From Mycogone perniciosa (Eukaryota; Ascomycota; Sordariomycetes; Hypocreales; Hypocreaceae): a stretch of 64,000 nucleotides of DNA. Position numbers and translations under genes: made by a program. Below, one piece after another: positions 1 to 13,955 of the stretch (within the stretch, counting starts at the first letter, position 1; the number at the start of each line of letters is the position of its first letter). The notes below the pieces were generated by a model, which was not told where the DNA came from, searched no databases, and worked only from the letters and a program-made list of their open reading frames with translations. The DNA lies in the NCBI GenBank assembly GCA_025331125.1, contig JAOALB010000006.1, positions 28,561-92,560 on the forward strand, written 5' to 3'.

Positions 1-665
1 AAAGTATACGTTTAAGTATAATATAGTATGCTAAGGGGGAGCCTAGTATATAGTTTATTAATATAAAAGTTTTTAAAAGTATTTAGCTATAATTTAATTA
101 TAGTATTATTATTATTAAAGAAGTTAATAATACTTTAAGTTATTTAAATAGTAATATTATGTTTTTTGCTTATTAGGAATTAAGCTATAGTATTATTAAA
201 TACTTTATAAACTATATAAAGAACTACTATTAAGTCTTTAAAGAAGGCCTAGCTATTAGCCTTAATGCTTTCTAAGGTTTTAAAAACATTAATTTTAGTA
301 TTTAATTATATAAAAAAGAGTAAAGGTAAATATAAAGGACTAGGTATTAAAGAGTTAAAGTTACTGTGAATGTTAAGCTTTAAGTTAAAGTATATTTCAA
401 TATATTAACCTTCCTTTGGCAATAGGCTAAGCTTAGCAGTAATAGCGTTAATATAAAGATTTATTTCTGCTTTAATAAAAATAGTATTCCTTGCCTTTAT
501 TATATTTTCTTAAGTGTATACTCCTTTAAGTTAAAGGGACTGCTGTTTATAGGCTTTAAAGCTATTATAAGTAAAGGTTTAATACTATTAGTAGTTTAGT
601 AATATTGCATACAAAAATGTTAATATAAGGTGCCAAGACCTAGTGTTATAGGAGGGAAGTTATAT
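1..665. repeat. Unclassified RIP-degraded repeat ('J'), end fragment
   Basis: This stretch aligns by eye, with gaps and many transitions, to about 52400-53130, so it is one copy of a dispersed repeat whose other end lies outside the window. A shared landmark is the block around 530-660 (a GC-richer run ending near 655) matched by 52980-53120. On the minus strand one frame reads through for roughly 150 codons if TAA/TAG are read as Gln. This suggests a decayed coding repeat, but I recognise no domain. It could be part of a retrotransposon or of a DNA transposon. Confidence 0.5.
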
Positions 666-2520
666 AGCAGTATATACCCCTTTAAATATAATATATATTA
701 AGGTATATACTTTTTAGTATTATAATTATCCTTTTTTTTTAAATAGGTATCCTAGCTATTTTTTAATATTAAAGTTTTATAAATAAAAAAAATAAAGTAA
801 TATAATTTCCTATATTCCCCTTTAACTACTTTTTAAATTGCTTTTCCTTTATTTTTATTTTACCTGCCTTTAATATTATTTATCTTTTAACCTTTATTCC
901 TTAATCTTTTATTTAATTTATCTTTATTTTATTACTTTTATTTTACTAGCCTTTTACTTTAATACTTTTTATTTACTAAATATATTAAAGCTAGCCCTTT
1001 ATATAAATTAACACTTATTTTACGTAAACTGCTAGCTTTTACTTTATTAAAAGCTAGTATATATATTATTTTTATATAGCGTTAATATATTATAAAAAGG
1101 CAATAAAACAATAGGGAAAGCTTAGTAACTTAAAGTCAATTAACTATATCTTTATTAACTTTACTTTAACCTATTATTTTTAATATATAAAATATAATAA
1201 TTCCTATAATTAGTAAATTTTACTTTAAGTCTATAAAGTTAAATATATTAACTTTATATTCCTTTATTAATTACTTTTAGCTAGCCTTATTATATTACTA
1301 TAATGTTATATTTACTAAATAAATACCATCTTTTAGTTAATTAAAATTTAATATAATAACTATATTATATTGAAACTTAATAATAATAAAAATAACCCTT
1401 TATATAAATTAAAGGGATTTATATATTAAAGGTTTATAAAGATTTTATTTTCACCTTTACTTTACCTTTAATAATATTAAATTAAAGTATTATTAAAAGT
1501 ATAAATTAATTAATATTAAAAAAAACTAAAATCTTATAAAGTATAAAACTTTAATAACTGCCTATTAATACTTTTTAATACTTTAATAGCTTTATCTTTT
1601 AATTTAAGCTCCTTTTAATATATATTTTTACTTCCTTTAATATTACCTTTCTTTTTATTAACTGCTTATATATAGGCTATTAATATTACCTATAAATAAA
1701 TAGATAAGTAGATTATAAAAGACTTAGCGGCCTAAACTAAAAGGCAGTTGTTTAAGCTTTTTTTTATTAATAATAGGTATATCTTTTAGTTAATAGCTTG
1801 GTAAAATAATTTTATAGTAATTAATAAAGTATTATTTATTAATAGAAACTTTAATTAAAATAAATATAATAAAATTATTAAATTATTTTTTAAAGTAAAC
1901 TTTAACCTATAATTATTTTATTATATATTATTTTATAATTTATTATTTGCTTAGTTTTTAAAGTATTAATAGCTTTTCCTTTTTACTTTAATTAACTTTT
2001 AATTAATTGTAAATTTATATTAATCTTTTAAATTTACCCCTCTTTTTCTTTAATTAATTAAGAATTTCCTATATCTTTATAATATTAATAAATGTTTACT
2101 TTTTTTAATTTATACTTTTTAATATTACTTTATTTACTATTAAGCATTTTTTATATTACTTTTTATAATCTATTAGTTATATTTAAAAGGCTATCCTTTT
2201 TATTTTACTAGGTAATATATTTCCCTTTAAAGCTATATATATTTTATAACTTCTTTTACTTTTTAGTTTTCCTTTAAGTCTTTTAAATTTAATATTAATA
2301 ATAGTTTATGAATAGTTCCCTTTTTTACTATGTATAGTTTAAATAAACTAATATAAAATATATAATATAAATAGGAGTATTCTCTTTATAAAGTAATATA
2401 ATAAGCCTGCTTTTTTATAGTTTTAAAGATATAAAAAGGCTTTATAAACCTTAGTATTAACTTTTATTTTTTGCCTTTTAACTTTAAATTTTTTATTTAA
2501 AGTATTATTAAATCCCTTTA
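666..2520. other. AT-rich stretch without a recognisable gene
   Basis: This is very AT-rich, CA/TG-poor sequence between repeat J and the first Gypsy LTR. Stops occur in all frames and no open frame of useful length remains. Short runs in the forward frame near 2170-2500 look like former coding sequence, but no motif could be assigned. It is probably further RIP-mutated transposon remnant. Confidence 0.6.
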
Positions 2521-2898
2521 CGTTATAACCTAATTAGGCTAAGGCCTGGGTCCAGAGGAATATTGGAACAATAAGCTAATAGGAATATAATTACTAGGGT
2601 ATATATTAAATTATTAATAATTAAGGATATATATAAGTAATTATAAACCTTAAATTATTAGGAATATAGCTATATTCCTTAATAATTATTATAACTCTCC
2701 TTTATATATATATAACTAGTTTATTATTTATTTAATATAGTTATTTAAATAGTTATTAATAAATTACATTTACTAAAACCGCTTATTTTATAGAATTGTA
2801 AGTATATTACCCTGCTCGATATTTATCTTTAATCTTTCTGTTAATATAAACTTTATAAACCTTGGTTTAACTATTAAGAATTAACCTAGATTATTATA
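2521..2898 (+). repeat. 5' LTR of Gypsy-1
   Basis: The sequence aligns to the LTR of Gypsy-F (reverse complement of 29291-29663), including the stretch that follows the start (AAGGCCTGGGTC) and the end near TTATTATA. Its second half also matches the Gypsy-A LTRs (33843-34249, 41157-41563) while the first half differs, so two LTR subfamilies of one Gypsy lineage are present. The expected terminal TG is not preserved (CG here). Confidence 0.8.
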
Positions 2899-2949
2899 TA
2901 TTAATAACTTTTATTTAAAAGGCTATTAAAAACTTTAAGTAATATTATA

Positions 2950-5900
2950 AATATATCTGCTCTACTATCCCTTTTTAATAACTTTGATACTTTACCCTTT
3001 ATTTTACCTTTTTATTAAGGGAATAATAATAACAAAAATAATAATATAAATAAAAGTAAAAAAAGAAATAAAGTTAATAAAATAAAATAACTTTATATTA
3101 ATATAAAGGAAGCCTTTTAATATATAAAAGCTAATTATATAAATTAAAAATAATACTATTAATATTAAATTACTAAAAATGTTAGGCTTTAATAAATGAT
3201 TTACTAATAGTAAATAATTATTATAAGCTTGCAGAATTAGGCCCTACCTGCTTTAAACCTTATAATAAACCTAAAAGGTAATTAACCTTTTAAGGACTTA
3301 AAAGAGTCATTTAAAATATAGCCTTTAAAGCCTTTTAATAAAAGTATTATAATACTTTAACTATTTTTTACTTCACAATATAACTATTTTACCTATTTAT
3401 TAATTAGCTTTAATATAAAGATTAGTAAAGTTTTTTTAGCTGCTAAATAATTTAAAGGAAATGCCTTTAAGCAGGTTAAATTTACTTAAAGGGATTTCTT
3501 TACTAATAAAAGTAAAGCTAATAAGTAAATATAGCTTATATTTACTAGTTATAATTAATTTAAAAAAGAATTAAAAAAAATCTTTAATAAGACTGATAAA
3601 AAGTATATTATAGAAAATAAATTTATAAATTTAATTTAAAAAAGGAAATACTTTAACTATACTATATACTTTAAAAACTATACTTTTAAAGTTAAATAGG
3701 GAAACTTTACTTTTATTAAATATTTTTATAATAGATTTAAACTAAAAGTTAAAAAGGAAGCTTATAAGTTCTTTTATAATAAAGGTATTATTAAGTTTAT
3801 TAAGAAATATATAGATATAGATAATTTACTTTATAAACTTTATTTAAAGATAAAAAAAAGATAGCAGTAATTTAAATAAATTTATAAGTATTAAAGATAT
3901 ATAAACTAAGGCAAAAAGCAATAAAAATATATCGCTAGGTTTAATAATAAAAGACTTAATTAAATAGATTTAAATCCTATTTAAAAAAAAAGGCAAAGGT
4001 TATTTATTATAATAATAATAAGCTAGGATATTCTTTAAAGGACTATAAAGCTTTATAAAAACCGAGAATTAATAAACCTTAAAAGCCTGCGCTAGAATTT
4101 AAATAAAAGGTTAATATTATTTTAAAAACTACCAATTATATATCGCTTAACTAAACTATATACTATAATAATAGCTGCCTTGCCCTCTAAATTTAATAAA
4201 GATAAAAGCAGATAATACCTAAAATAACTTAAAAAGATATCTATAATAAATTAAAGGGGATACTAGTTAAAACCTAAATCTTTAATTCTTAAGGATATAC
4301 TTAAAGAAAATAAAGTAAATAAGTATTTACTATATTTAAATAGTTTAATAAAGTAAAACCTAAACTTTAGTTATATAAAGTTAAATATAGATAATAGTAT
4401 TTTAAATAAATAAATAATTACTATAATTAACTATTAATATTATAATTAAATTACTGTAGGCAATAAAAGATAGATTAATAGCAGTAACATTAATAATAAA
4501 AATAAAAATAGCCCTTTATAATATAGACTATTATTATATAGTATTATAATTTTAAAACTAGAAAATATACTATTAATATATAGTAACCTTAAAAATAACT
4601 TAAATAAATATTACTTTTATATAAGTTAAAGAATTAATATAAATATATAATAAAATAAAATATATTTACGCTTATATAAGCTGCTTTATATAGAAAATAA
4701 AGCTAGTAATAAAATAGCTATTAAAGTAATTTTAACTACTTTAGTTATATAAGTAGAATTTATATATATTTATAAATAAAGAGACTGTACTGCAAATAAC
4801 CTTACTTATAAAAAATACTATACTATATCCTAAGTTATTTATATTATATATAAATATATAGTATATTTCTAAGAGAAAGTAAAATATAATGCATTTCTAA
4901 TTAAAACCCTATTTTACCTTATAAACTAGGTATAGGATTATAATACTTTTAAAGAATAGATTATAACTATATAGTATTAAAACTTTAAGGTTATTATTAT
5001 TAAATTAAATACTAAAACCTTAAAGGAATATTATTAACTATAATAACTTAAAGGATATAAGTTTAAAGGATATTATATTTACTATTAAAAGAAATTAATA
5101 AAATAGTATTTCTGCTATAATAACAGGTTTAAATGCAATTAATAATATTACTTAAAATTTAATAGCTTAAAGTATATTATATATAAATAAAATAAGTTAA
5201 AGTATTAGTATATATAATAAACTAATAATACCCTATATTTATTACTAGTTTATATATACTACTTAAAGAATAAATACATTATTTATTTATAGGAAAGACT
5301 TTAAATATAGTAAATATAAAAATATATAAAGTATAAACCTACCTTAAAAAGTAAAGAGATTAATTAAATTATAAAGGAACTATATCGGAATTAGTTTAAC
5401 TTTATTACCTATAAAGGAACTGCCTATAATAAAAGAAGGTAGTATTTATTTTAAGGAACCTTAATTAACTGCAAAACCTATATAAAAAGAAAAGATTTAA
5501 GAAATAACTAATATTACTTATAAAAGGGCTATAAAGTAGTAATTAATAAATTACATCTTTTAAAATATTAAATAATAAAAGTAATAATAAAGATTTATTA
5601 TATTTTAAATTAAAAATAATAGTTAAGGGATATTGGCTATATATATATTTATAAATAGCGCAGTAATAGGCAATTTCATTGCATTTATAACTGTAAATTG
5701 CTTATAGTTACCTTAAAAGGAGACAATTAAAGTATATTAATTTTATTAAGTAAAAGGAGGAGCCTTTATATATAATAATAAATAAATTAAGCGAAAAACT
5801 AATTATTTTAAACTTAAAATCGCTAAATATAAAAGAAAGGTTCTGTATAATATAGTAAATATTAATAAGTATAATATTATTTTTGGTTACCTTTAATTAA

Positions 5901-7016
5901 AATGTAATAACCTTAATATTAACTAGGAGAATAACTAGCATTATTAGTGTAATAGTAAAGCTTTTTTAGCGATTAAAACTATTAAAAAGGCTTTAACTGC
6001 AGGGCAGAAATCCTATATAGAACCCCTAGGAATATTAAAGAAAGGAATTAAAAAGGTTACCTTTAATTTAATTATAGAAATAATCCCTTTAAAAGTAAAA
6101 CTTAAATAAAGTAAAAGCAAAAGATAGATAAATTTAAAAAATAATTGCCTTTTTATAGAAAATATTTAATAATATTAATAAAACACTTAAAATAAAAAGC
6201 CTTAAAACAGCAGTATGACTAAAATAGCTATAAAATATCTTTAAAGAATACTAGAAGTATAATAAACTATTTAAGGAAACACTTAATATATAGCTATTAG
6301 AATACAGTTAATAAAACTATATAATTAGGTTTAAGGATATATTTAACCCTCTTTATTAAAAGCAGGCTATCCTATTATATTTATATTAAAGAAAAGAGGT
6401 AAATTATAGTGAATTATAGACTATTAATAGCTTAATAAAGCCACTATTAAAAATAAAGCTTTATTATTATTAATTATAGAAATACAGGATAGACTATATA
6501 GAAAAAAGTAGTTTATAGCGCTAGATTTTAAAGGCGCTTATAACTTAATTTAAATTAAAGAAGGATATAAATAGATAACTGCCTTTTAAATTAAATATAG
6601 TTTATTTAAATACCTAGTTATACCTTTTAGCTTTATTAACGCCCCTGCAATATTTTAAAACATAATTAACAGTATATTAAAAGTATACCTTAATATTTTT
6701 ATAGTAGTTTACTTAAATAATATCTTAATCTTTTCAAATACCTTTAAAGAATATAAAATATATATTTATAAAGTATTATAAATATTATAAAATACTAAAC
6801 TATTTATAAAACTAGAGAAATATAAATTTTATATATAGAAAGTTACTTTTTTAAAGTATATTATTACCTTTAAAGAAATTTATATAAATCTATTAAAAGT
6901 ATAAGCAGTATAAAATTAACTTATAGTTATAATAGTTAAAGAAGTCTAAAGCGTTTTAAAAGTTATTAACTATTATTAATAATTTATTAAAGGCTATAAA
7001 AATATTATATAAACTT
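2950..7016 (+). pseudogene. Broken gag-pol of Gypsy-1
   Basis: With stops read through, the forward frame shows a gag region with a CCHC zinc-knuckle remnant near 3990-4050. The Cys positions now read Tyr (TGT/TGC to TAT/TAC), and the N-K-L-G-Y spacing of the knuckle is retained. Reverse transcriptase follows from about 6350, with the 'VDYRQLN'-like block near 6410 and the 'LDLKGAYN'-like block near 6520-6545. The frame ends at the Copia-B insertion before the catalytic YxDD region is complete. Many TAA/TAG codons replace Gln/Trp. No product is possible. Confidence 0.75.
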
Positions 7017-7065
7017 TATTGCAGAGTGTAGTATAGCTATATAAAGTATAAAGAGAAATAGGAAT

Positions 7066-7227
7066 TATTACAGTATATAAAACAGTAGGTCAAGGTAATA
7101 TCTTTATTATACCTTAAATAAAGCAAGAAGCTATAAGAATATAGTTTAGAGGTGTAAAACTAAGCTATTATATAAGGATATATATAATATTAATAAGTTA
7201 TTAGAGGGCAGGTTTAATACTGTAACA
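7066..7227 (-). repeat. 3' LTR of Gypsy-C
   Basis: This 162-bp LTR pairs with 13562-13723. It keeps the terminal CA at 7226-7227 (GTAACA). The other terminus reads TATTACAG where TGTTACAG is expected, a RIP-type change of the canonical TG. Confidence 0.88.
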
Positions 7228-10200
7228 GTACCCCCCCCTTTTAAACTTTATTTACCTTTAAATAGCTATTCTAAGACTATATATATTCTAATCCTCTTAT
7301 TATATTAATTTTATTATAAGCAGTTACTGCGTTATAGGTCCGGCTAATCGGTTATTTTCCTTTTCTTAACCTAGGCAAATAGGCTAGGCTTATTAGGGTT
7401 TTTTATATAGTATTTTAAAAGGGCAGCGTTTTATCTTTTAAAGTCCTTCGCGGGTTACTAGCTGAGTGTATAGTATTTCCAGGCTATATAATAGTATAGG
7501 CTATCCTTATTATAGCAGTTAAAAATATTATTAAATTCTTACTTTTCTATTACTTTATTTATTTTATTATCTCTTTTAAGGATTTATCTTTATATATTTT
7601 TATTCTCTTACTTATTAATAGTGTTTTATCCTAGTAAATATATCTATTAGCCTACTTTATTAACTGTTAATAGTTTAAAGAGAGAGTTATAAAATATAGG
7701 GAAAATGCAAATATAGTTAGAGTTTAAATTAATAGGCTTAAGGGTATATATTAAAGATTCTATATAGGCCTACTTATTTATTATCTCCCTTTTTTATTAG
7801 GCAGTTTATTTTAAGGTATTTAATCTTTAACTATATCTTTTCGTTAACTGCAAATTAATATAAATCTTTTTTTAATATATTAGCTATAACTTTATATTAA
7901 GTAATTAATTATACTATAAAGGCTATTAGTTAGTTTAGGATTTATTAAAAATGCTTAACTATAGTGTTTACTTTATAAAAACTTTTCTTTTAAGTAATAG
8001 ATAGGTTTAATAGGCAGGGGTTTAAAGGCTTAACTTTTAGGTATAGCTGAAAGCTATAATTTATAAAAAATAGTAAAGTTCCTATTATTTTAAATATTTA
8101 ATTATTTTAAGCAAACTCTATAAATAGTAACTAGTTTATTTAATTATTTTAGTAAAAACTTATAAACTGCTTAAAATACTGCTTTACCTTTATATTTAGC
8201 TATTTAATCTAGCTGTTAGTCTTTAAATAATAGGCTAAAGAATATTTAAAGTAGATTTTAAGTTATTAAGATAGCTGTTTGTAGAACTTAAATATAAACT
8301 AGGTACCCTAGTCTAATATAATTATTTTCAGAGCTTTATATAAAATATAAATATATAAAATAAAAGCGTTAATAAGTTTTTTAATATTAAATATATAGGT
8401 AGCAATAAAATAATGCATTTTTATTAAATAGTATATTATTATAAAGATATTCTTATAGATAAAGCCCTGCCAGTTATAGTTAAGCAGTAGTATAATATAG
8501 TTTACTAAAATATTACTTTAAGCCTAAAATAATACTAGTAATAGTTTTAAGAATCTTAAAGGAGTAGACTTATTTAACTTTATTTAAAAGTATGAGTTAT
8601 AACCTTTAATAAAAGTATTAATATTAGCTAATATTTGCAGCTATTAATATATATAGTTAAAAAGGTTTAGTGTTTTTATTTATTTTAAATATCCTTTTAG
8701 CCTAAAAAAGTATATTTAATATATAATTTATATTTTTACTTTATTTATTAATAAAAGGAAAAGTTATTTTTAATAATATATTTAATTACTATAGATTTAA
8801 AAGTCTTATATAGCTGCCTTTAAATTACCTTAAATACTTTTAGGCTATTATTAAATAGCTAAGTCTTAAAGCGCCTATATTATAATACTCGCTATATTTA
8901 ATATTTTATAGGCTTTATTAATTATTCTATTAATTAATATCTTTAAATTTAAGATTAACGTGCTAGTTATTATAGTAAAAAGGTTTTTATTATTTATATT
9001 TCCTGCAATATTAGTATAGGTATAAGGGTTAAAGCGGCTTTCTAAAAGTAAAGTTCTCTTTCTTTTTTTTAATTAGCTATTGTTTTAGTTTAACTTTACT
9101 AGGATATTTTAAAATCTCCTACTTAACGCATTAAGCTTTACTGCTTTTAACCTAAACCGATAAATAATCTAGAAATTATATTAAAATAAAAGTTTAAACT
9201 AGCAGATTTATCTTTAATTTAATACTTTAATAGTTATAAGATATTCTAGGTTTTTATAGTCTATAATAATCTTAAATTTATTTTTTATACTTAAGAGTTT
9301 AAGGTCTTATTTTTTTAATAATTTAATAATAGCTAATAGTTTTTTATTATAAATTTTATAATTATATTTAATAGGTAAATGCTTTAATAAGAAATATACT
9401 ATTAGTTGCAGGATACTATTTTTATTATATTAAAAGAGAATACTATTAAATACTTAATTTAAGGCATTTATTTCTAGGATTATCTTTTTATTATAATTAA
9501 AGAAGGTAAAGATTAAGGCAGTTATAAATTAGGTTTTAAGGCAGTTAAATGCAGCGGTATAGAGTTCTATTTAATTCTATAGTATATCTTTTCTTAAAAG
9601 GCTATTTAAGGGTTTATAGATATTAAAGAAATCTTTAATAAACTGCTAATAAAAATTCGCAAAGCCTAGGAAATATTAAAGTTCGCAGAGGTTTAAAGGT
9701 CTCTTTTAACTTATAATTGCAGCTACTTTTTTAAAGTTTATTTTAATACTATTACTTATAATAATTAAGCTAAAGTATTTTATTTTTATTATTTTAAATT
9801 TATATTTTTTAATATTAACTTAAAGACTTATATTAATTAATATTAACTTAAAGACTTATATTAATTAATATTAACTTAAAGACTTATATTAATTAATCTA
9901 TTTATAAGTTCTTATATATATTATTAATATTCCTTTTATATAGCTAAGTAAACTAAAATATTATTAAAGTAAGCTCTATAAGCTTTATTAAATAAATTAT
10001 ATAAGGTATAGTTAATATAGTATTAGAAATAGGCTAGGGTATTATAAAGGCTAAAAGGTATAATAAAGGTTTTAAATAGCCTAAACCAGGTTATAAAAGC
10101 TATTTTCTATTTAAATCCCTTTACAATTTTAAGTTTATTAAAGGCAGCTATTATATTTAACTTAATATAAAATCTGGCATTATATAAAGTATTTAATATT

Positions 10201-13200
10201 TCCCAGATTAGCAGTAATAGGTAGCGATTCTTTATAGTAATATTATTAAAGCCTCGGTAATTTTAATAAATACAGACGCTTTTTCTAGGTTTTGCAGTAA
10301 AGAGTAAAGGTATAGTATATCTCGCTTTAGATTCCTTAATAAATCCTTTAGCTAAATTCTTATCTAGCTATTTGTTTATAACTTAAAGTTTACTTAATAA
10401 TATTAAGCAGTTCTTTTAATATAATAGTTCTTTCTTTAATAAAAGCTTGATTTTATAGTTTTATAATCTCTTAAAAGGAAGTTTATTTACTAGTTATAAA
10501 AAGAAGCTAATAATTTTATTTTATAGCTAGTTAAAAAGTTTCTTTTAAATATTACTTTCTGTTAATTTTAGCTTTACTTTTATAAACTTATTAATATTAA
10601 ACTTTAATATCCCTTAAAGGTACTCTTTACTATAGCAGTATATAAGGAATTTATAAAAAGCTTAAAGGAATAGTGTTTATACTACTATAAAGCTGCCTTA
10701 TCTTTATAATATATTTATAAAAGTATCTTTATTAAACTTTAATAGTTAGTATACTTTATATTCCTGCTTTTATATATTTTCTGCTAGGTCTGCCTATATT
10801 AGTTTTATATACTAAACAGATAAGTTTTTATAAAATTAGATAAATAATATTGCAGTAGATATTTAAATATTTATTAAGTTAGGTTAGTTATATAGCGTTA
10901 CTGCTATAGGTTTATTAAGTATTAATATACTTAGCTTAAAAAGTTATATTAAATTATATTAGTGTAAATATTAATAGCTACTGGCTATAAGCGTTATTAA
11001 AACTAGTATTAAAGGCTTATTTAGTATTATCTATACCTTAATCTCTAGTCCTTTACAGTTATTAGGTTAATAAGTATAATAGTAATTTTACTTTAATGTT
11101 AGTGGAAGGTTAATATAGAGGTCCCTTTCTCTCTATTAAGGCATTATCTCTTTTAATATACTTTTAATATAAGCTTAAAACTTAACTTTTTTTTTAACTT
11201 TCTTTTTTATCCTCTTTAATATATTATTTTATTTCTTACTAATAGTATAAAGTGCTGACTTTAAAGGTTTGCCTAGGATATTAATATTATATAAAATAGT
11301 TATTAGGCTAGGGATTATTGGTATAGTATAGGTTTAAAGGCAATAATTTATTAAATAGTATTGTAAGTTAAAGGTAACTATTAATATAGGCTAGTTAATA
11401 TTAAGATTATATTACTATAGCTATAATATTTTAAAGATAAAGGGGTTTTAATTTAAGAGATTAATAATGAAAAATATATATAACTTTCTATATTCCTTTA
11501 TTTCTATATTTAAGATTATATAGTTAGTAAACTATACTGCTGCTTTTATATTAGCTAAGATAAGGCTTTTTAGTTTAGGTAATTATATTATTAGGATTTA
11601 AGACTTTTAGAGAAAATACTAGTCTATAAAGCCTTATATTAAATAGCCACTATTAATAAAGGTTAGTATAGTTATTAATAAGTATATAAAGAATAATATA
11701 GTATAGATAAATAGTGATTTACTATTTATAGTATTTAAAATTAATAGTTTATTATTAATAGTAATCTATTATATTTATAGAGGTATTAGATTTATAGGCT
11801 ATTTTAATATTTTATTGCGCTTTTTAATATGATATTATTAAAAAGCTACTTTTTTCCCTGCCTTTTTATATTAAAAGTTATATCTTTATAGGCAAATATA
11901 TTGCTAAAGGTAACTAATCCTTTAATAAAGCCAGTTTTATCAATATAGTATAGGAATAGGTTTCTATAGTATAATAGGTTATTTCTTTAGGCTGAGAAGT
12001 ACTAGTATTATAGGAACTAGGGAATAGGAATTTATAGTACTAGTATACCTTTTCCCTAGCTTAAGATATATACCTTGCTTTAAGGCGCTATAGTGCTATT
12101 ACTTTAATATATTCTACGTCCTAAAAAGCCACTACTATATCCCTATAGGGTTTAAAGTCTTATAATATTAGCTTTCTGCTTTTCTATATAGTTATTAACT
12201 ATATATTAGCCGCTATAGTAATAGTATAGGTTATAGAGTTATTAGTATTTTTTTGCATTATAAAGTAAAGGATATAGTATTTAACTATATAAGATTACCT
12301 ATATCCTTTTACTTTAAAGGGTTTAGTTTATTTTAAAGTAAAGCTTATTAAAGAGTATAGTTACTGTTTAGCTTTTTAAGCTTATAGTTGCCTTTAAGTT
12401 TTATATAATAGGCTTACTTTTTAAAGTTATTATAAACTTTTTAATTAAAAGTTCTTTAAATAAACTAGTTATTTTTATTTATAAGCTTATTGCTTTTATT
12501 AGTAAAGGCAGCAGCTATTTCTTTAAATACTTTAAAGTAAAAGGTATTAACCTTTTAAGTATTGGTTTTACTGGCTTAGGCTGCTAGTTTATAGAATTTA
12601 GTAATAAAGTTTTAGAATAGCTTATTTGCTATATAGTAAATATTAAACTTTTAAGCAGTAGATTATAAAAGGTTAAAAGTTTTATATTATAAGTCTAGGA
12701 ATTTAATAAAAGTTTTATTATTTTTTTATTTTTATATTATATAATTATCCTTCTTTATTATAATATAGTTAAATACATTTTATATTAAATTATAAATATT
12801 ATTATTTAATTAACTATTAATATAAAGGATATATTTATAAAAGGTATTAAAGTATTTAGTATTAATTATAATATTATATAATATAGAAAACTATTAGTTT
12901 ATATATTTCTATTAATAGGTTTTTATATCTTTATTTTTAATATTAAATTTATTTTTAAGGTTATTTGTTTAATGCCTAAAGATATTATTACTTTTAGCTT
13001 TAATAAACTTATTAATTATATTACTTTAACTTTAAACTTTATATTAAGCAAGCTTTAGGTTTTTAATAATAGTAATATTTTTAGCCTTTTTTTATTTTAA
13101 GGCTATATTAAAGTTATACTTTTAGTTCTAGAAATAGTTGAAGATAATATTAAAAAACTATTTAAGTTTTAGTGCTTAAAGCTATAAAGTTAAATTATAG

Positions 13201-13561
13201 TTATTATTATAAGCTTTTAAAATAGTATAGATATAAAGCTAGTCGCGGAAGTAATTAGCGAGCTTTACTTTTTAATTAAAGTCCCCCTTTATACTTTTTA
13301 TTTTTACTTTAATATTCTTAGGTTAAATGCAGGCTAAGGAATTGGGTATAGGCTAAAGAGCTAGGCTAGGGTATATTCTTTACTGCAGGGATATAGGCTT
13401 TTAGGCTTAAAGTCTCGCTATAGTTAAGGATTAGTGAATTTCCTATAAGATATAAGGCTTTTTATAATATTGCGACTAGGTTATTAGCGACTTTATTAAT
13501 TCTTTTTAGGCAGGGTTAAGGGCTAAGGGTAATAGCGCAGTTATTATAGGAAGGCATAAAC
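7228..13561 (-). pseudogene. Broken gag-pol of Gypsy-C
   Basis: On the minus strand, reverse transcriptase is readable from about 10430 to 9890. A 'LAKGFIxESKARYT' block is followed by a 'VDYRGLN'-like block near 10240-10280. A 'LNIIAAFNxLK' block (from LDIIAAFNRLR) follows near 10130, and the catalytic YLDDILVY motif, now Y-F-N-N, lies near 9945-9985. Upstream (10500-13500) should be gag and protease. Downstream (7300-9800) should be RNase H and integrase. TAA/TAG are frequent, and a 28-bp triplication at 9811-9894 also breaks the frame. Confidence 0.75.
9811..9894. repeat. Three tandem copies of a 28-bp unit
   Basis: The unit AATATTAACTTAAAGACTTA plus TATTAATT occurs three times head to tail (9811-9838, 9839-9866, 9867-9894) without visible differences. 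The unit length is not a multiple of three and the repeat lies in the Gypsy-C pol region, so it shifts the reading frame. It is a local slippage expansion. Confidence 0.9.
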
Positions 13562-13723
13562 TATTACAGTATATAAAACAGTAGGTTAAAGTAATATCTT
13601 TATTATACCTTAAATAAGGCAAAAAGCTATAAAAATATAGCTTAGAGGTATAGGACTAAGCCATTATATAAGGATGTATATAATGCTAATAAGTTATTAA
13701 AGGGCAGGTTTAGTGCCGTAATA
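13562..13723 (-). repeat. 5' LTR of Gypsy-C
   Basis: This LTR has the same length (162 bp) as its partner at 7066-7227, with scattered C/T and G/A differences between them. It is followed on the plus strand by the second copy of the target site, GGAAT (13724-13728). Confidence 0.88.
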
Positions 13724-13955
13724 GGAATAAAGCTTAATTTTAGTAATAAATATACTATAATAGCTTTACTATATATATATATATAGCTAATATAAAGCAA
13801 AACGTAGAATATATGCATTATAAGCGCTTATATAGTCTAATATATCGCTTATACAATATATATATTAGCTAGTATCTGCTATATAAGCAGATAAAAGCTC
13901 TTTAATGCTAATTAGTATTAATAAATAGTAGGTCCTTATCCTATTTAACCTAATA

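Larger units (their letters stand above)
2521..7016 (+). mobile_element. Gypsy-1: Ty3/Gypsy chromovirus-type retrotransposon, 3' truncated
   Basis: The element has a 5' LTR (2521-2898), then gag and the start of pol, and it is colinear with 33843-38450 of the complete copy Gypsy-A. It stops at 7016, in the RT/RNase H region, where Copia-B was inserted. The missing 3' half (RNase H, integrase, chromodomain, 3' LTR) is not found on the far side of Copia-B, so it was deleted. RIP has put TAA/TAG throughout, so the copy is dead. The five bases before the LTR (CTTTA) may be its target-site duplication, but the partner copy is absent. Confidence 0.85.
7066..13723 (-). mobile_element. Gypsy-C: full-length Ty3/Gypsy retrotransposon
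   Basis: The element is bounded by two direct 162-bp LTRs (7066-7227 and 13562-13723) and by a 5-bp target-site duplication GGAAT (7061-7065 and 13724-13728), which interrupts the Copia-B 3' LTR. A C-run just inside the left LTR (7231-7238) is a polypurine tract on the minus strand, which sets the orientation. The total length of about 6.66 kb is normal for a Gypsy element. All frames are interrupted by RIP-type stops. Confidence 0.9.

Noticed and set aside
7231..7238. Run of eight C as a regulatory or G-quadruplex-like site
   Set aside because: Its position directly inside the Gypsy-C LTR identifies it as the polypurine tract on the other strand.
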